A stretch of DNA of 64,000 nt from Deinococcus koreensis (GTDB lineage: Bacteria > Deinococcota > Deinococci > Deinococcales > Deinococcaceae), in contig NZ_PPPD01000002.1 of NCBI RefSeq assembly GCF_002901445.1, forward strand, positions 124,001 through 188,000, written 5' to 3'. This document shows positions 37,451 through 52,084 of this stretch, one piece after another. The translations under genes and the position numbers were made by a program. The notes beneath the pieces were generated by a model. It made no database searches. It was not told the origin of the DNA and saw nothing but the letters and a program-made list of their open reading frames with translations. Position 1 is the stretch's first letter, and the number at the start of each line of letters is the position of its first letter.

Positions 37451-39052
37451 TCAGTTCAGACTGTAGCCTCCGGCCAGCTTCTGGTACTCGGCCACCTGCG
37501 CCGCCTGCCAGGCCCCGTCGTGGCCGAGTTCCTCCGCGAGCAGCTCGGCCACGCGCGGGGCCGCCTGGGCGCTGGCGTCCGCGTTCAGCAGCAGCGCCCT
37601 CAGGCGGCGGCTGAGCACGTCCTCCACCGTGCGGGCCTGCTCCATGCGGGCCGCCCAGCGCACCTCGGCCTCGCTGTAGGGCAGTTCCGGGTGCAGGGGC
37701 GTGTCGGCTCCAGGCAGCGCCTGCACGCGCGCCGCGTCGGTGCCGTAGACCTTCCAGTGGTCGTCCATCTCGTCGTGCGTCCAGGCGTGCAGCTTCAGCC
37801 CCTGCGTGATGCTCAGGCGCCGCGGCAGGCCCGCCACGGACTCGGCGCGGTTCACGGTGTCCTCGCCCATGCGCCGGTAGGTCGTCCACTTGCCGCCCGT
37901 CAGCGTGATCAGCCCGCTCCCGGCGATGCGGATGATGTGGTCGCGCGAGAGCCCCGCCGTGGAGGACGCCGTGCCCCCGGCGCCGTCGGTCTTCTCGTTC
38001 CGAACCAGCGGGCGCAGGCCCACGTAGACGCTGCGGACGTCCGCCCGGGTGGGGGCCGGCTGCAGGTATTTGGCCGCCGTGCTCAGGATGAAGTCGATCT
38101 CCTCGGGCAGCGCGCGGGGCTCCAGCGAGACCTCGGGCACCGGGGTATCGGTCGTGCCGATCACCACATGGTCGTGCCAGGGCACCGCGAACAGCACCCG
38201 GCCGTCGTCGGTGCGCGGCACCATCAGCGCCGCGTCGCCGGGCAGGAACCGGCGATCCACCACCACATGCACGCCCTGGCTGGGCGAGAGCATGGGCCGG
38301 CTGCCGGGCTCGTCCATGCGCCGCACGTCGTCCACGAACACGCCTGTGGCGTTGACCACGGCCCTCGCGCGGGCCTCGTGTTCCTGGCCGGTTTCACGGT
38401 CGCGCCAGCGGGCGCCCACCACCTTGCCGCCCTCCTTGATCAGCCCCACCACCGGGGCGTGGTTCAGCGCCACCCCGCCGTGGTTCTCCAGCGTCCGCAG
38501 CAGCGTCACCGCCAGCCGCGAGTCGTCGAACTGTCCGTCGAAGTACAGGATGCCGCCCCGGAGCCCGCTCCTGATCAGCGTGGGCGCCAGCTTCAGGGCC
38601 TCGACCTTGCCCACGTAGCGGCTGCCCCTGAGGTTCAGCTTCCCCGCCAGCAGGTCATAGAGCTTCAGCCCGATGCCGTAGAAGGGCGCGGACCACCAGG
38701 TATACGCCGCGATCACGAAGCCCAGGTCGCGCACCAGATGGGGAGCGTTGCGCCGCAGCAGCCCGCGCTCGTGCAGGGCCTCGCGCACCAGCGACACGTT
38801 GCCCTGCGCCAGATACCGCACGCCGCCGTGAACCAGCTTGGTGGAGCGGCTCGACGTCCCCTTGGCGTAGTCGTGGGCTTCGAGCAGCAGGGTGCGGTGG
38901 CCGCGCGAGGCCGCCTCCAGCGCCGTGCCCAGCCCCGAGGCTCCGCCGCCGATGACGAGGATGTCCCAGGGCAGGGTCTGCGCACTCTGGGTCTCCGTGC
39001 TGGGGGCCTCCGCACGCCGGGTGGCCGCTTCTACGATGTCTGCACGCTTCAT
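37451..39052 (-). CDS. glpD: Aerobic glycerol-3-phosphate dehydrogenase GlpD
   Basis: FAD-dependent membrane-associated oxidation of glycerol 3-phosphate to DHAP, passing electrons to quinone. 533 residues. FAD fold ILVIGGGASGLGTALEAASRG; family motif GTSSRSTKLVHGGVRYLAQGN; later TGGKWTTYRRMGEDTV; C-terminal domain follows. ATG 39052 is preferred because AAAGGA lies six bases upstream; an in-frame reading begins 63 bases earlier but lacks a ribosome site. The promoter carries GAAC-N4-GTTC operators shared with the glycerol transporter. Confidence 0.95.
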   Translation of the reverse strand: MKRADIVEAATRRAEAPSTETQSAQTLPWDILVIGGGASGLGTALEAASRGHRTLLLEAHDYAKGTSSRSTKLVHGGVRYLAQGNVSLVREALHERGLLRRNAPHLVRDLGFVIAAYTWWSAPFYGIGLKLYDLLAGKLNLRGSRYVGKVEALKLAPTLIRSGLRGGILYFDGQFDDSRLAVTLLRTLENHGGVALNHAPVVGLIKEGGKVVGARWRDRETGQEHEARARAVVNATGVFVDDVRRMDEPGSRPMLSPSQGVHVVVDRRFLPGDAALMVPRTDDGRVLFAVPWHDHVVIGTTDTPVPEVSLEPRALPEEIDFILSTAAKYLQPAPTRADVRSVYVGLRPLVRNEKTDGAGGTASSTAGLSRDHIIRIAGSGLITLTGGKWTTYRRMGEDTVNRAESVAGLPRRLSITQGLKLHAWTHDEMDDHWKVYGTDAARVQALPGADTPLHPELPYSEAEVRWAARMEQARTVEDVLSRRLRALLLNADASAQAAPRVAELLAEELGHDGAWQAAQVAEYQKLAGGYSLN

Positions 39053-39095
39053 GGGGTGTCCTTTGGAACGACGGGGGAGGAGGGACGGGCAGGAA

Positions 39096-39142
39096 TGAAC
39101 GTTCGTCCGCAGCATTTGAACATATGTTCACTCCTTCGACAA
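39096..39142 (-). promoter_or_regulatory. glpD promoter with two palindromic operators
   Basis: Minus strand: -35 TTGTCG (39142-39137), 17-base spacer, -10 TCAAAT (39119-39114). A perfect 14-base palindrome TGAACATATGTTCA (39117-39130) covers the spacer and the -10 edge. A second half-matching palindrome TGAACGTTCG (39096-39105) lies at the expected transcript start. The layout predicts repression. Confidence 0.6.
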
Positions 39143-39184
39143 GGGGTTCCCTGCCCGTCTTCGGGCCGCCTCGACTCCGCTCCC

Positions 39185-40687
<1,503 letters not shown>

Positions 40688-40731
40688 GGGCTCATGATTC
40701 TCCCGTATTCACGGCTGTCCCGCGGCGCTCC

Positions 40732-40752
40732 GCAGCGGGCAGCGGGCAGCGG
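40732..40752. repeat. Three tandem copies of a 7-base unit
   Basis: GCAGCGG repeated three times without mismatch at 40732-40752, followed by a partial copy. The same heptamer forms the loop of the adjacent hairpin (40777-40783). It lies in the glpV-glpK gap. Confidence 0.7.
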
Positions 40753-40760
40753 GCAGGGTG

Positions 40761-40807
40761 CCGCACGCCCGGCGGCGCAGCGGGCCGCCGGGCCGTGAGG
40801 CGTGCGG
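40761..40807 (-). repeat. Strong hairpin directly after glpV
   Basis: Outer arms CCGCACGCC (40761-40769) and GGCGTGCGG (40799-40807), inner arms CCCGGCGGC (40768-40776) and GCCGCCGGG (40784-40792), loop GCAGCGG. It starts three bases after the glpV stop. No U-tract follows in the direction of transcription, so an mRNA-stabilising or processing role is more likely than termination. Confidence 0.65.
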
Positions 40808-40809
40808 GG

Positions 40810-42576
<1,767 letters not shown>

Positions 42577-42702
42577 ACGTCCCCCAAGAATTGTGGTCGG
42601 TCGTGCCCGGCGGCTGCCGGAACCGGGGCGAACCTTCGCTGGCGTCTGGGCGTTCGTCGCGGAGGGAAGGTCATCCCGCGTGCCCACGAAGTGGGTGACT
42701 TC

Positions 42703-42975
42703 CTAGCCCCAGCGCATGGCGACCGCCAGCCAGAGCAGCGAGAGCGTGAGCCCGATCAGCGGCGAGGCGTCCGTGACCCCCCACCAGGTGAGGTTGATGG
42801 CGAGGAGGCCCAACATGGCGATATAGAAGCGGTCGCCCCGGTCGGTGGGAATCGGCAGGAAACCCTTGCGCGTCACGGGCGGCCTTCTCACGTCCATGAC
42901 CGTGAGCACGGCGATCGCGGCGATGATCAGCAAGGTGAAGAGTGCGGTGGGCCACGTCCAGGCCATCCAAGCCAT
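42703..42975 (-). CDS. glpU: DUF2160 membrane protein GlpU
   Basis: 90 residues with two or three hydrophobic segments (WPTALFTLLIIAAIAVLTVMD, FYIAMLGLLAINLTWWG, and a C-terminal helix). DUF2160 proteins are encoded between permease and binding-protein genes of the glycerol ABC importer. GGAGGAA precedes the ATG. Role in the complex is not established. The 126-base gap to glpV includes a small stem CCCAC-GAA-GTGGG at 42683-42695. Confidence 0.88.
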   Translation of the reverse strand: MAWMAWTWPTALFTLLIIAAIAVLTVMDVRRPPVTRKGFLPIPTDRGDRFYIAMLGLLAINLTWWGVTDASPLIGLTLSLLWLAVAMRWG

Positions 42976-42995
42976 ATCAGTTCCTCCCCGTGCGC

Positions 42996-43058
42996 GCGTT
43001 CCACTCCATTCCAGACTTTCCGGAACCACACCGGAAAGTCCTGCATCCCGTGGAACGC
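42996..43058 (-). repeat. Two-tier inverted repeat between glpQ and glpU
   Basis: Outer arms GCGTTCCAC (42996-43004) and GTGGAACGC (43050-43058); inner arms GACTTTCCGG (43014-43023) and CCGGAAAGTC (43031-43040), loop AACCACA. All 19 pairs are Watson-Crick, separated by a symmetric 9+9 internal loop. It lies 21 bases upstream of the glpU start. Confidence 0.7.
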
Positions 43059-43137
43059 TTTTCTCTTCCCACCCGCGCCGCTCGGCCTGAACCTTGAACC
43101 CCGGCTTCAGTCGCCCCGCTTTCGATCAACCTCGGCA

Positions 43138-44903
<1,766 letters not shown>

Positions 44904-44928
44904 GGAGCGCTCCAGGGGGAAAGAGGGG

Positions 44929-46028
<1,100 letters not shown>

Positions 46029-46029
<1 letters not shown>

Positions 46030-47147
46030 TACAGGGCCCCCTGGATCGTCTGAACGGTGGGGGCGGGCGGGCGGGGCGGGGCGGCGGCCAGCGCGCCGGC
46101 CGCGTCGAAGGCGAACATCCGCCGGGGATTGAGGTGCAGCGTGACCTGCTGCCCCGGCGTGACCGGATGGATGCCGGAGAGCTGCGCCACGAGGTGCGCG
46201 CCGTCGCCCGTCCCCAGCCGCGTGTGCAGGTAGGTCTCCGAGCCCGACAGCTCGGCCACGTTCACCTGGGCGCCCAGCGGCAGGTCGTCCGGCCCCTCCG
46301 GGCGCAGGCCCGCGTGGTTGGCGCGCACGCCCAGCTGGTACGCCCCGCTCAGACCCGCCATATGGGGCGGCAGCGCGAAGCTCTCGCCGCCGGCCAGCCG
46401 TCCCCGCCCCGACTCCAGCCGGGCGTCCAGCAGGTTGATGGGCGGGTCGCTGAATACCTGCCCCACGCGCACCGAGTCCGGGTGGTGGTACACCTCCAGC
46501 GTGCGCCCGGACTGCAGCAGCCGGCCCTCGCCCAGCACCGCGACCTGCCCGCCCAGGGTGAGCGCCTCGGACGGCTCGGTGGTGGAGTACACCACCACGG
46601 CGCTGCGCCGCGCGAAGATCTCGCGCATCTCGGCGCGCAGTTCCTCGCGCAGCTTGTAGTCCAGGTTGACCAGCGGCTCGTCGAACAGCAGCAGGTCGGC
46701 CTCCTTCACCAGCGCCCGCGCGATCGCCACGCGCTGCTGCTGCCCCCCCGACAGCTCGGCCGGCAGCCGTTTCAGGAAGGGTTCCAGGTGCATCAGCGCC
46801 GCCACCGCCTGTACCTTCTCCTGGATGACCGCGCTGGCCAGCCCGGCGATCCGCAGCGGCGAGGCGATGTTCTCGAAGACCGTGAAGCTGGGGTAGTTCA
46901 CGAACTGCTGGTACACGAAGGCCACCGAGCGCTTCTGCACCCCCACTCCGGTCACGTCCTGGCCGTTCACGAGCACCCGCCCGCTGGTCGGCGTGTCCAG
47001 CCCCGCCATCAGGCGCATGAGGGAGGTCTTGCCCGCCAGCGTGGGCCCCAGCAGCACGTTCAGGCCGGGATTGAGGCTCAGGCTCATGGGGTACAGGTGG
47101 GTCTGCGCGCCCACCTGCTTGGAAATGCTCTCCAGGCTCAGGGTCAT
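46029..47147 (-). CDS. glpS: Glycerol ABC transporter ATPase GlpS (missing H-loop histidine)
   Basis: 372 residues. Walker A GPTLAGKT (34-41), canonical signature LSGGQQQRVAIARAL (from 132), Walker B LLLFDEP. The switch histidine is replaced: VYSTTEPSEA has Thr190 where YVTHDQxEA is normal. C-terminal regulatory domain present. ATG 47147 is chosen over a longer frame, because the extra N-terminus would be translated from a 14-base tandem repeat (cysteine/proline-rich) and includes no conserved residue. First gene of the glp transporter operon. Confidence 0.92.
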
Positions 47148-47252
47148 GGGGCGAAGCCGGAACGCGAGGGCCAGGGGGTGGACATCGGGAACTCCTTGCG
47201 GCACCCGTCGGCACGGGGCGGTCGGCAGGGGAGAGCGCTCACGGGCAGGCGG

Positions 47253-47350
47253 CACAGGGCAGGGGGCACAGGGCAAGGAGCACAGGGCAAGGAGCACAGG
47301 GCAAGGAGCACAGGGCAAGGAGCACAGGACAGAAAGCACAGAGCCAGGCA
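47253..47350. repeat. Seven 14-bp tandem repeats in the glp operon leader
   Basis: Unit CACAGGGCAAGGAG on the plus strand. Four copies are perfect (47267-47322); one degenerate copy precedes (47253-47266) and two follow (47323-47350). The array lies in the untranslated leader between the glp promoter and glpS; in the transcript the unit reads CUCCUUGCCCUGUG. Confidence 0.85.
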
Positions 47351-47395
47351 CCGACGATCCGGGCAAGGCGAGTCACGTTACAATGTGGTGAACAG

Positions 47396-47424
47396 ATGAT
47401 ACGGGCTGAGGAACGAATGTTCAA
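47396..47424 (-). promoter_or_regulatory. Promoter of glpSTPQUV with overlapping operator
   Basis: Minus strand: -35 TTGAAC (47424-47419), 17-base spacer, -10 TATCAT (47401-47396). The inverted repeat GAACGAATGTTC (47411-47422) overlaps the -35 and matches 10 of 12 positions of the palindrome in the glpD promoter. Expected start near 47389, giving a leader of about 240 nt. Confidence 0.65.
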
Positions 47425-47511
47425 GCCCACCCGGCCGCCGGGGGGCCGGTACCCCTCCGGTGGGGCGCGTTTTCTCTCCTGAACGGGCAATCCGCCGCTC
47501 TGGGGGTGCCC

Positions 47512-47539
47512 TTGACACCCGCCCCCCCGGACGTATGCT
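47512..47539 (+). promoter_or_regulatory. Promoter of the SorC-family regulator gene
   Basis: TTGACA (47512-47517), 16-base spacer, TATGCT (47534-47539), nine bases before GTG 47549. Strong boxes and no Shine-Dalgarno sequence: a leaderless message is expected. Confidence 0.7.
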
Positions 47540-47548
47540 GGCCTCACC

Positions 47549-48592
47549 GTGACCTCCGAGCCCGCCGCGAAGCCGCCCACCTCCAGTCTGCCCGCATCCG
47601 GCCAGCCCACCTCCGGCCAGTCGGCGCTGAGCGTGGACGTGCAGGCGGTGCAGGTCGCCCGGCTCTATTACGTGCAGGGCCTGACCACCGACGCGATAGC
47701 GGGCGAGCTGGGGCTCTCGCGGCCCAAGGTCTCGCGGCTGCTGTCGCACGCGCGGCGCAGCGGGCTGGTCGAGATCCGGATTCATGACCCGGAAGGGCAG
47801 GCGCAGGCCCTCGAGGCCCAGCTCCATGCCCGCTACGGGTTCCTGAAGGCCCAGGTCGTGAGCGTGCCGCAGGGCAGCTCCGAGGAGCTGTGGGCCGAGC
47901 GCACCGCCGCCGCCGCCGCGAGCCTGCTGGGCGCCCTGATCCGCCCCGGCATGCGCGTGGGGCTGGCCTGGGGCAACACCATGAGCGCGGTCAGCCACGC
48001 CCTGACGCCGCGCCCGGTGCCCGGCGTGACCTTTGTGCAGCTCAACGGCTCGGCCAACGCGGCCGATTTCATGAGCGGCTTCGTGACCGACACCATCCTG
48101 CGCTTCGCCCGCAACTTCTCGGCGGGCGCGCAGCTGTTTCCGGTACCGACCTTCTTCGACGACCCTGCCACCAAGCAGGCCATGTGGCGCGAGCGAAGTG
48201 TGCGGCACGTGCTGGAGCTCCAGCAGAGGGCCGATCTGCTGATGTACTCGGTGGGCAGCCACACCGCCCACACGCCCAGCCACGTCTACAGCGCCGGCTA
48301 CCTGGACGCCGCCGACCTCGCGGTGCTGGCGGCGGAAGGCGCGGTGGGCGACATCGCCACCGTGTTCTTCCGCGCCGACGGCAGCTGGGAGGGCCTGACC
48401 CTGAATGCCCGCGCCAGCGGCCCGGAGCTGGAACTGATCCGCCAGGCCCAGGAATCGGTGTGTGTGGTCAGCGGTCTGGGCAAGGTGGCGGCGCTGCATG
48501 CGGCCCTCCAGGGACAGCTGATGCGGCGCCTGATCGTCGACGAGATCACCGCGCGGGCGGTGCTGGAGCTGAGTGATCCGGGGGTGAGCTGA
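47549..48592 (+). CDS. SorC/DeoR-family sugar-binding transcriptional regulator
   Basis: 347 residues. N-terminal helix-turn-helix LTTDAIAGELGLSRPKVSRLL (about residues 45-65) followed by a SorC sugar-binding domain: GLAWGNTMSAVSHAL, TFVQLNGSANAADFMSG, ADLLMYSVGSHTA and VSGLGKVAALHAALQG. This family usually binds phosphorylated sugars. It is divergent from the glycerol transporter operon, so it is the best candidate for the protein that reads the GAAC-N4-GTTC operators at glpS and glpD, with glycerol 3-phosphate or a relative as effector. The first 30 residues are probably disordered. Confidence 0.9.
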   Translation: MTSEPAAKPPTSSLPASGQPTSGQSALSVDVQAVQVARLYYVQGLTTDAIAGELGLSRPKVSRLLSHARRSGLVEIRIHDPEGQAQALEAQLHARYGFLKAQVVSVPQGSSEELWAERTAAAAASLLGALIRPGMRVGLAWGNTMSAVSHALTPRPVPGVTFVQLNGSANAADFMSGFVTDTILRFARNFSAGAQLFPVPTFFDDPATKQAMWRERSVRHVLELQQRADLLMYSVGSHTAHTPSHVYSAGYLDAADLAVLAAEGAVGDIATVFFRADGSWEGLTLNARASGPELELIRQAQESVCVVSGLGKVAALHAALQGQLMRRLIVDEITARAVLELSDPGVS

Positions 48593-48778
48593 AGCTCCTG
48601 CGCCTGTGCATCCGGTCAGTGATCCGGTCGGTGCCGTCTCGGTCGAATGGCCAGAATGGGTCGTCTCCAGACCATGCCACCCTCCCCGTCCTGTTCAGGA
48701 TGCTGCCGGGTTGATTTCTGAGGATGGTCGGTGGGACGTCTGCTGGAGAGACGCCTCTCCCAATGGATCGGACGATCC
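48593..48778. other. Convergent intergenic region with small repeats
   Basis: A 12-base near-perfect tandem duplication (ATCCGGTCAGTG then ATCCGGTCGGTG, 48610-48633), a hairpin GGAGAG-ACGC-CTCTCC (48745-48760) and a palindrome GGATCG-GA-CGATCC (48765-48778) touching the stop of the efflux gene. No gene. The hairpins may end transcription from either side, but lack T-runs. Confidence 0.5.
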
Positions 48779-51700
48779 TCAGTCCGCCGCACCGGCCAGG
48801 GTCGGGGGAGCGGGCACCGGTGCCAGACGCCGGCGCTCGAAGAGGTAGAAGGCGGCGGGCACCACGTACAGGGTCAGCACCGTGCTGACCAGGATGCCGC
48901 CCAGGATGATGATGCCCAGCCCCCGGCGCAGCTCTACGCCCTCGCCGCCGCCGAAGATCAGGGGCAGCGAGATCACCAGCACGGTCAGCGTGGTCATCAC
49001 GATGGGCCGCAGCCGCAGCCGGCCGGACTCGATCAGGGCGTCGCGCAGCGGCAGGGTGTGGGCACGCTGAACCACGAAGTCGAGCAGCAGGATCGAGTTC
49101 TTGGTCGCCAGCCCGATCAGGATCACCATGCCCAGCACGCTGATGATGTCCAGGCCCGCCCCGAACAGCCGCAGCGCCCAGACGGCCCCGGTGATGGCCA
49201 GCGGCACCGGCAGCATCAGGTACAGCGGGAAGCGGAACGAGTTGAACTGCGCGCCCAGCACGAGGTAGTTGAGCAGCAGCGCGAGCCCGATGGCGATGAG
49301 GCCATAGCGCGTGAGGTCGTCCACCAACTCGGCGTCCGAGAGCGCGCCGCCCGAACCCAGGGCCACGCCGCCGCTCAGCACGCCCTTTTGCGCCAGGTCG
49401 CGCTCCAGGGCTTCCTGCACCGTGCCCGGGCCGGGGTTCTCCGCGACCAGGGTCACGGTCAGGGTGGCGCTGTACGCCCGGTTCGTGCGCGCCAGGGTCG
49501 CGGGGGCGGGGCGCGACTCGAAGCGGCCCAGGGACGACAGGGGCAGGGCCGCCCCCAGCGTGGGCGCGTACACCGGCAGGGTCAGCAGCGCCGACTCGTC
49601 CGAGGCCGCCTCGGGGCGCAGGCGGGCGCGCACGGGCACGCTTCGGCCCTCCAGGCGCAGGACGCCCGCGTCGCTGCCCTCCGTGTACGCACGCAGGGTC
49701 TCTCCCACGCCCTCGGGAGTCAGTCCTGTGCCGATCAAGGTGGCGGCGTCGGGCACGAAGACCCGCTCGGTCACCACGTCCGATACGCTCGACCGGGCGC
49801 CTGCCACCCAGGGGTGGGCGCGGACGGCGGCCAGCGCGCCGGGCAGGGCGCGGCCCAGCGCCGCCTGATCCGGAGCCGACAGCGTGAGCACCAGGCCGCC
49901 GCCCTGCGACGCGCCGGACACCGCCGTGACGTCGATGCGGAAGTCGGGTCGGTTGGCCAGCTGAAGCTTCAGGTCGGCGCGGTACCGCTCCAGCACCTGA
50001 GCGATGGGGGGCCGCTCGGCCTTGTCCAGCAGGGTGAGGTCGAGGGTCGCCTCGGGGGCGCCCACGCGGGCCTGCACCAGCTTCACCTCGGGCCGGGATC
50101 GCAGGTAGGCCTCGGCCCGCTGCGCCACGGCGTCGGTGGCGTTCAGGGCCGTGCCGCCGGGCGCCTCCAGCCGCACCGAGACGAGCCCGTCGTCGGTGGA
50201 CGGCGTGAATTCGAAGCGTAGCCCGGGCAGGGCCAGCGCCAGGCTGAGCAGGAAGGCCGTTGCCGCGCCCAGCACCCAGCCGCTGCGCCCCAGGGCGCCC
50301 CCCAGCGTGCGGGCGTAGGCCACGCTCAGACGATCCAGCAGGCGTTCGGTGCGGTGAAAGCCGCTGCCCGTCAGGGCACCCAGCACCGCCAGCAGCCCCA
50401 GGGCCGTGTGGTAGCCCAGCAGCAGCACCAGCGGATAGGCGAGCAGGGCCAGCATCCACAGCGGCTGCGCCTGCCCCGCGACGAACCACAGGCCCAGGCC
50501 CCAGACCAGCGCCCCCGCCCGGCCCGGCAGCGTGCCCAGCGCGCGGCGCGTCCAGGCCAGGCTGCCCGGTACGTCGCACAGCCGCCTCCAGGCCACGGGC
50601 CAGGTCACGGGCTCGGGATCCGGGGTGTAGGCCATGCGGACGGTCAGGAAGAAGACCGCTTCCAGCCAGGAAAACAGGATCGCGGCGGCCAGCCCCAGCC
50701 CGAACTCGCGGAAGAACTGCCCCACCAGGCCGGGCAGGAAGCTGATGGGCAGCAGCACGGCCAGCAGCGAGAAGGTGGCCGCCGTGACCGCGCTGAAGAT
50801 CTCGCTGGCGCCGCGCAGGACCGCCTCGATCAGACTCGAACTCTTCTCACGCCAGCGCACGATGTTCTCGGCGACCACGATCGAGTCGTCCACCACGATG
50901 CCCATCGCCACGATCAGCGCCAGCAGGGTCACGATGTTGAAGGTGAATCCCAGCAGGCTGAACACGATGGGGGCCGCCGCCAGCGAGATGGGAATGGCCA
51001 GCACCACCGCGAAGGCGGTGTTGAGCCGCCCCAGTGCCAGCAGGCAGATCACCGCCACCGCCAGCGCCACGACCACGCCCTCCTTGAGCGTGTCCCGGAC
51101 GCTGGCCGTGATGGCGCGCGAGTCGTCGAGGGTCACGGTGACCGTGGTGCCCGGCGGCGGCCTCAGGCTGGCCAGGGCGGCGCGTACCCCGCCCGCCACC
51201 GCGACCGTGTTGGCACCGGGCGCGCGGCGCACCTCGACCAGCACGGCGTTCTCACCGTTGACCCGCGCCAGCGTGGTGCGGCGGGCGGTGGTGTCGCGCA
51301 CCGTGCCCAGGTCGGCCACGCGCAGCCCGCGCGCCGCGTCCACCGTCACGTCGGCCAGCTCGCCGACCCGCGTCGGCCCGCCCCGGGTGGCGTAGCTGGT
51401 GCTGCGCCCGGCAGCGTCCACCTGACCGGCGGGGATGTCCGGGGTGCTGGCGGCGATGGCCCCGGCCACCCCCTGCGGCGTGAGGCCGTACGTGGCCAGC
51501 TGCGCCTCACCCAGCTGCACGGCGATCTCGCGCACGGGGGCACCCGAGAGCCGCGCCTCGCCCACGCCCGGCACGCGGTCGAGCCGGGGCTTGAGGGTAT
51601 CGCGCGTCCAGGCGCTCACGTCGCGCAGGTCGGCCCCCGGCCGTGTTACCGCCAGGGTGAGGATGGGGGTGGCGTTGATGTCATACTTCTGCACCGCCGG

Positions 51701-52084
51701 CGCGCGGGTGCCGCCCGGAAAGCTGTCGCGGATGGCCGCGACCCGCTGGGCCACCTCGCCCACCGCCGTGTCCACCGAGGTGCTGCTGGTGAAGGTCACC
51801 GTCACCAGGCTGCTGCCCTCACTGGAGGTGCTCAGTACCTCCCGCACGCCCGCCAGCGTCGAGAGTTCGTCCTCGATGGGGCGCGAGATCTGACGATCTA
51901 TATCTGCAGGTGAGCCGCCGGGATAGACGGTCGCGACCCCCACCACCGGCACGTCCAGGCGGGGCAGGAAGTTCACGCCCAGCCGGAAGGTGGCCACCAG
52001 CCCGAACAGCACCACGGCGATGAACACGCCCAGCGTCAACACGTAGCGGCTGACCGCGAAGCGGATGGCGGGATTCTCCTTCAC
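48779..52084 (-). CDS. RND efflux pump inner-membrane transporter (AcrB/HAE1 family)
   Basis: 1101 residues. Proton-driven exporter with two halves, each with one helix, a large periplasmic loop and helices. Visible: PAIRFAVSRYVLTLGVFIAVVLFG (helix 1), DRQISRPIEDELSTLAGV, VVDDSIVVAENIVR and a C-terminal half with GLVGQFFREFGLGLA and IGLATKNSILLLDF. GTG 52084 overlaps the adaptor stop. Slightly longer than usual because of a hydrophobic, W/L-rich insert around residues 490-570. Last gene of the operon. Confidence 0.94.
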   Translation of the reverse strand: MKENPAIRFAVSRYVLTLGVFIAVVLFGLVATFRLGVNFLPRLDVPVVGVATVYPGGSPADIDRQISRPIEDELSTLAGVREVLSTSSEGSSLVTVTFTSSTSVDTAVGEVAQRVAAIRDSFPGGTRAPAVQKYDINATPILTLAVTRPGADLRDVSAWTRDTLKPRLDRVPGVGEARLSGAPVREIAVQLGEAQLATYGLTPQGVAGAIAASTPDIPAGQVDAAGRSTSYATRGGPTRVGELADVTVDAARGLRVADLGTVRDTTARRTTLARVNGENAVLVEVRRAPGANTVAVAGGVRAALASLRPPPGTTVTVTLDDSRAITASVRDTLKEGVVVALAVAVICLLALGRLNTAFAVVLAIPISLAAAPIVFSLLGFTFNIVTLLALIVAMGIVVDDSIVVAENIVRWREKSSSLIEAVLRGASEIFSAVTAATFSLLAVLLPISFLPGLVGQFFREFGLGLAAAILFSWLEAVFFLTVRMAYTPDPEPVTWPVAWRRLCDVPGSLAWTRRALGTLPGRAGALVWGLGLWFVAGQAQPLWMLALLAYPLVLLLGYHTALGLLAVLGALTGSGFHRTERLLDRLSVAYARTLGGALGRSGWVLGAATAFLLSLALALPGLRFEFTPSTDDGLVSVRLEAPGGTALNATDAVAQRAEAYLRSRPEVKLVQARVGAPEATLDLTLLDKAERPPIAQVLERYRADLKLQLANRPDFRIDVTAVSGASQGGGLVLTLSAPDQAALGRALPGALAAVRAHPWVAGARSSVSDVVTERVFVPDAATLIGTGLTPEGVGETLRAYTEGSDAGVLRLEGRSVPVRARLRPEAASDESALLTLPVYAPTLGAALPLSSLGRFESRPAPATLARTNRAYSATLTVTLVAENPGPGTVQEALERDLAQKGVLSGGVALGSGGALSDAELVDDLTRYGLIAIGLALLLNYLVLGAQFNSFRFPLYLMLPVPLAITGAVWALRLFGAGLDIISVLGMVILIGLATKNSILLLDFVVQRAHTLPLRDALIESGRLRLRPIVMTTLTVLVISLPLIFGGGEGVELRRGLGIIILGGILVSTVLTLYVVPAAFYLFERRRLAPVPAPPTLAGAAD

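Noticed and set aside
40761..40807. glpV hairpin as an intrinsic terminator
   Set aside because: No U-tract follows on the minus strand, and glpK continues in the same direction shortly after.
47253..47350. Tandem array as a CRISPR
   Set aside because: The 14-base units follow each other directly without unique spacers, and no cas gene is nearby.
47148..47366. Longer GlpS starting in the leader
   Set aside because: The added residues come from the 14-bp array (Cys/Pro repeats) and precede the conserved start of the ATPase domain at 47147.
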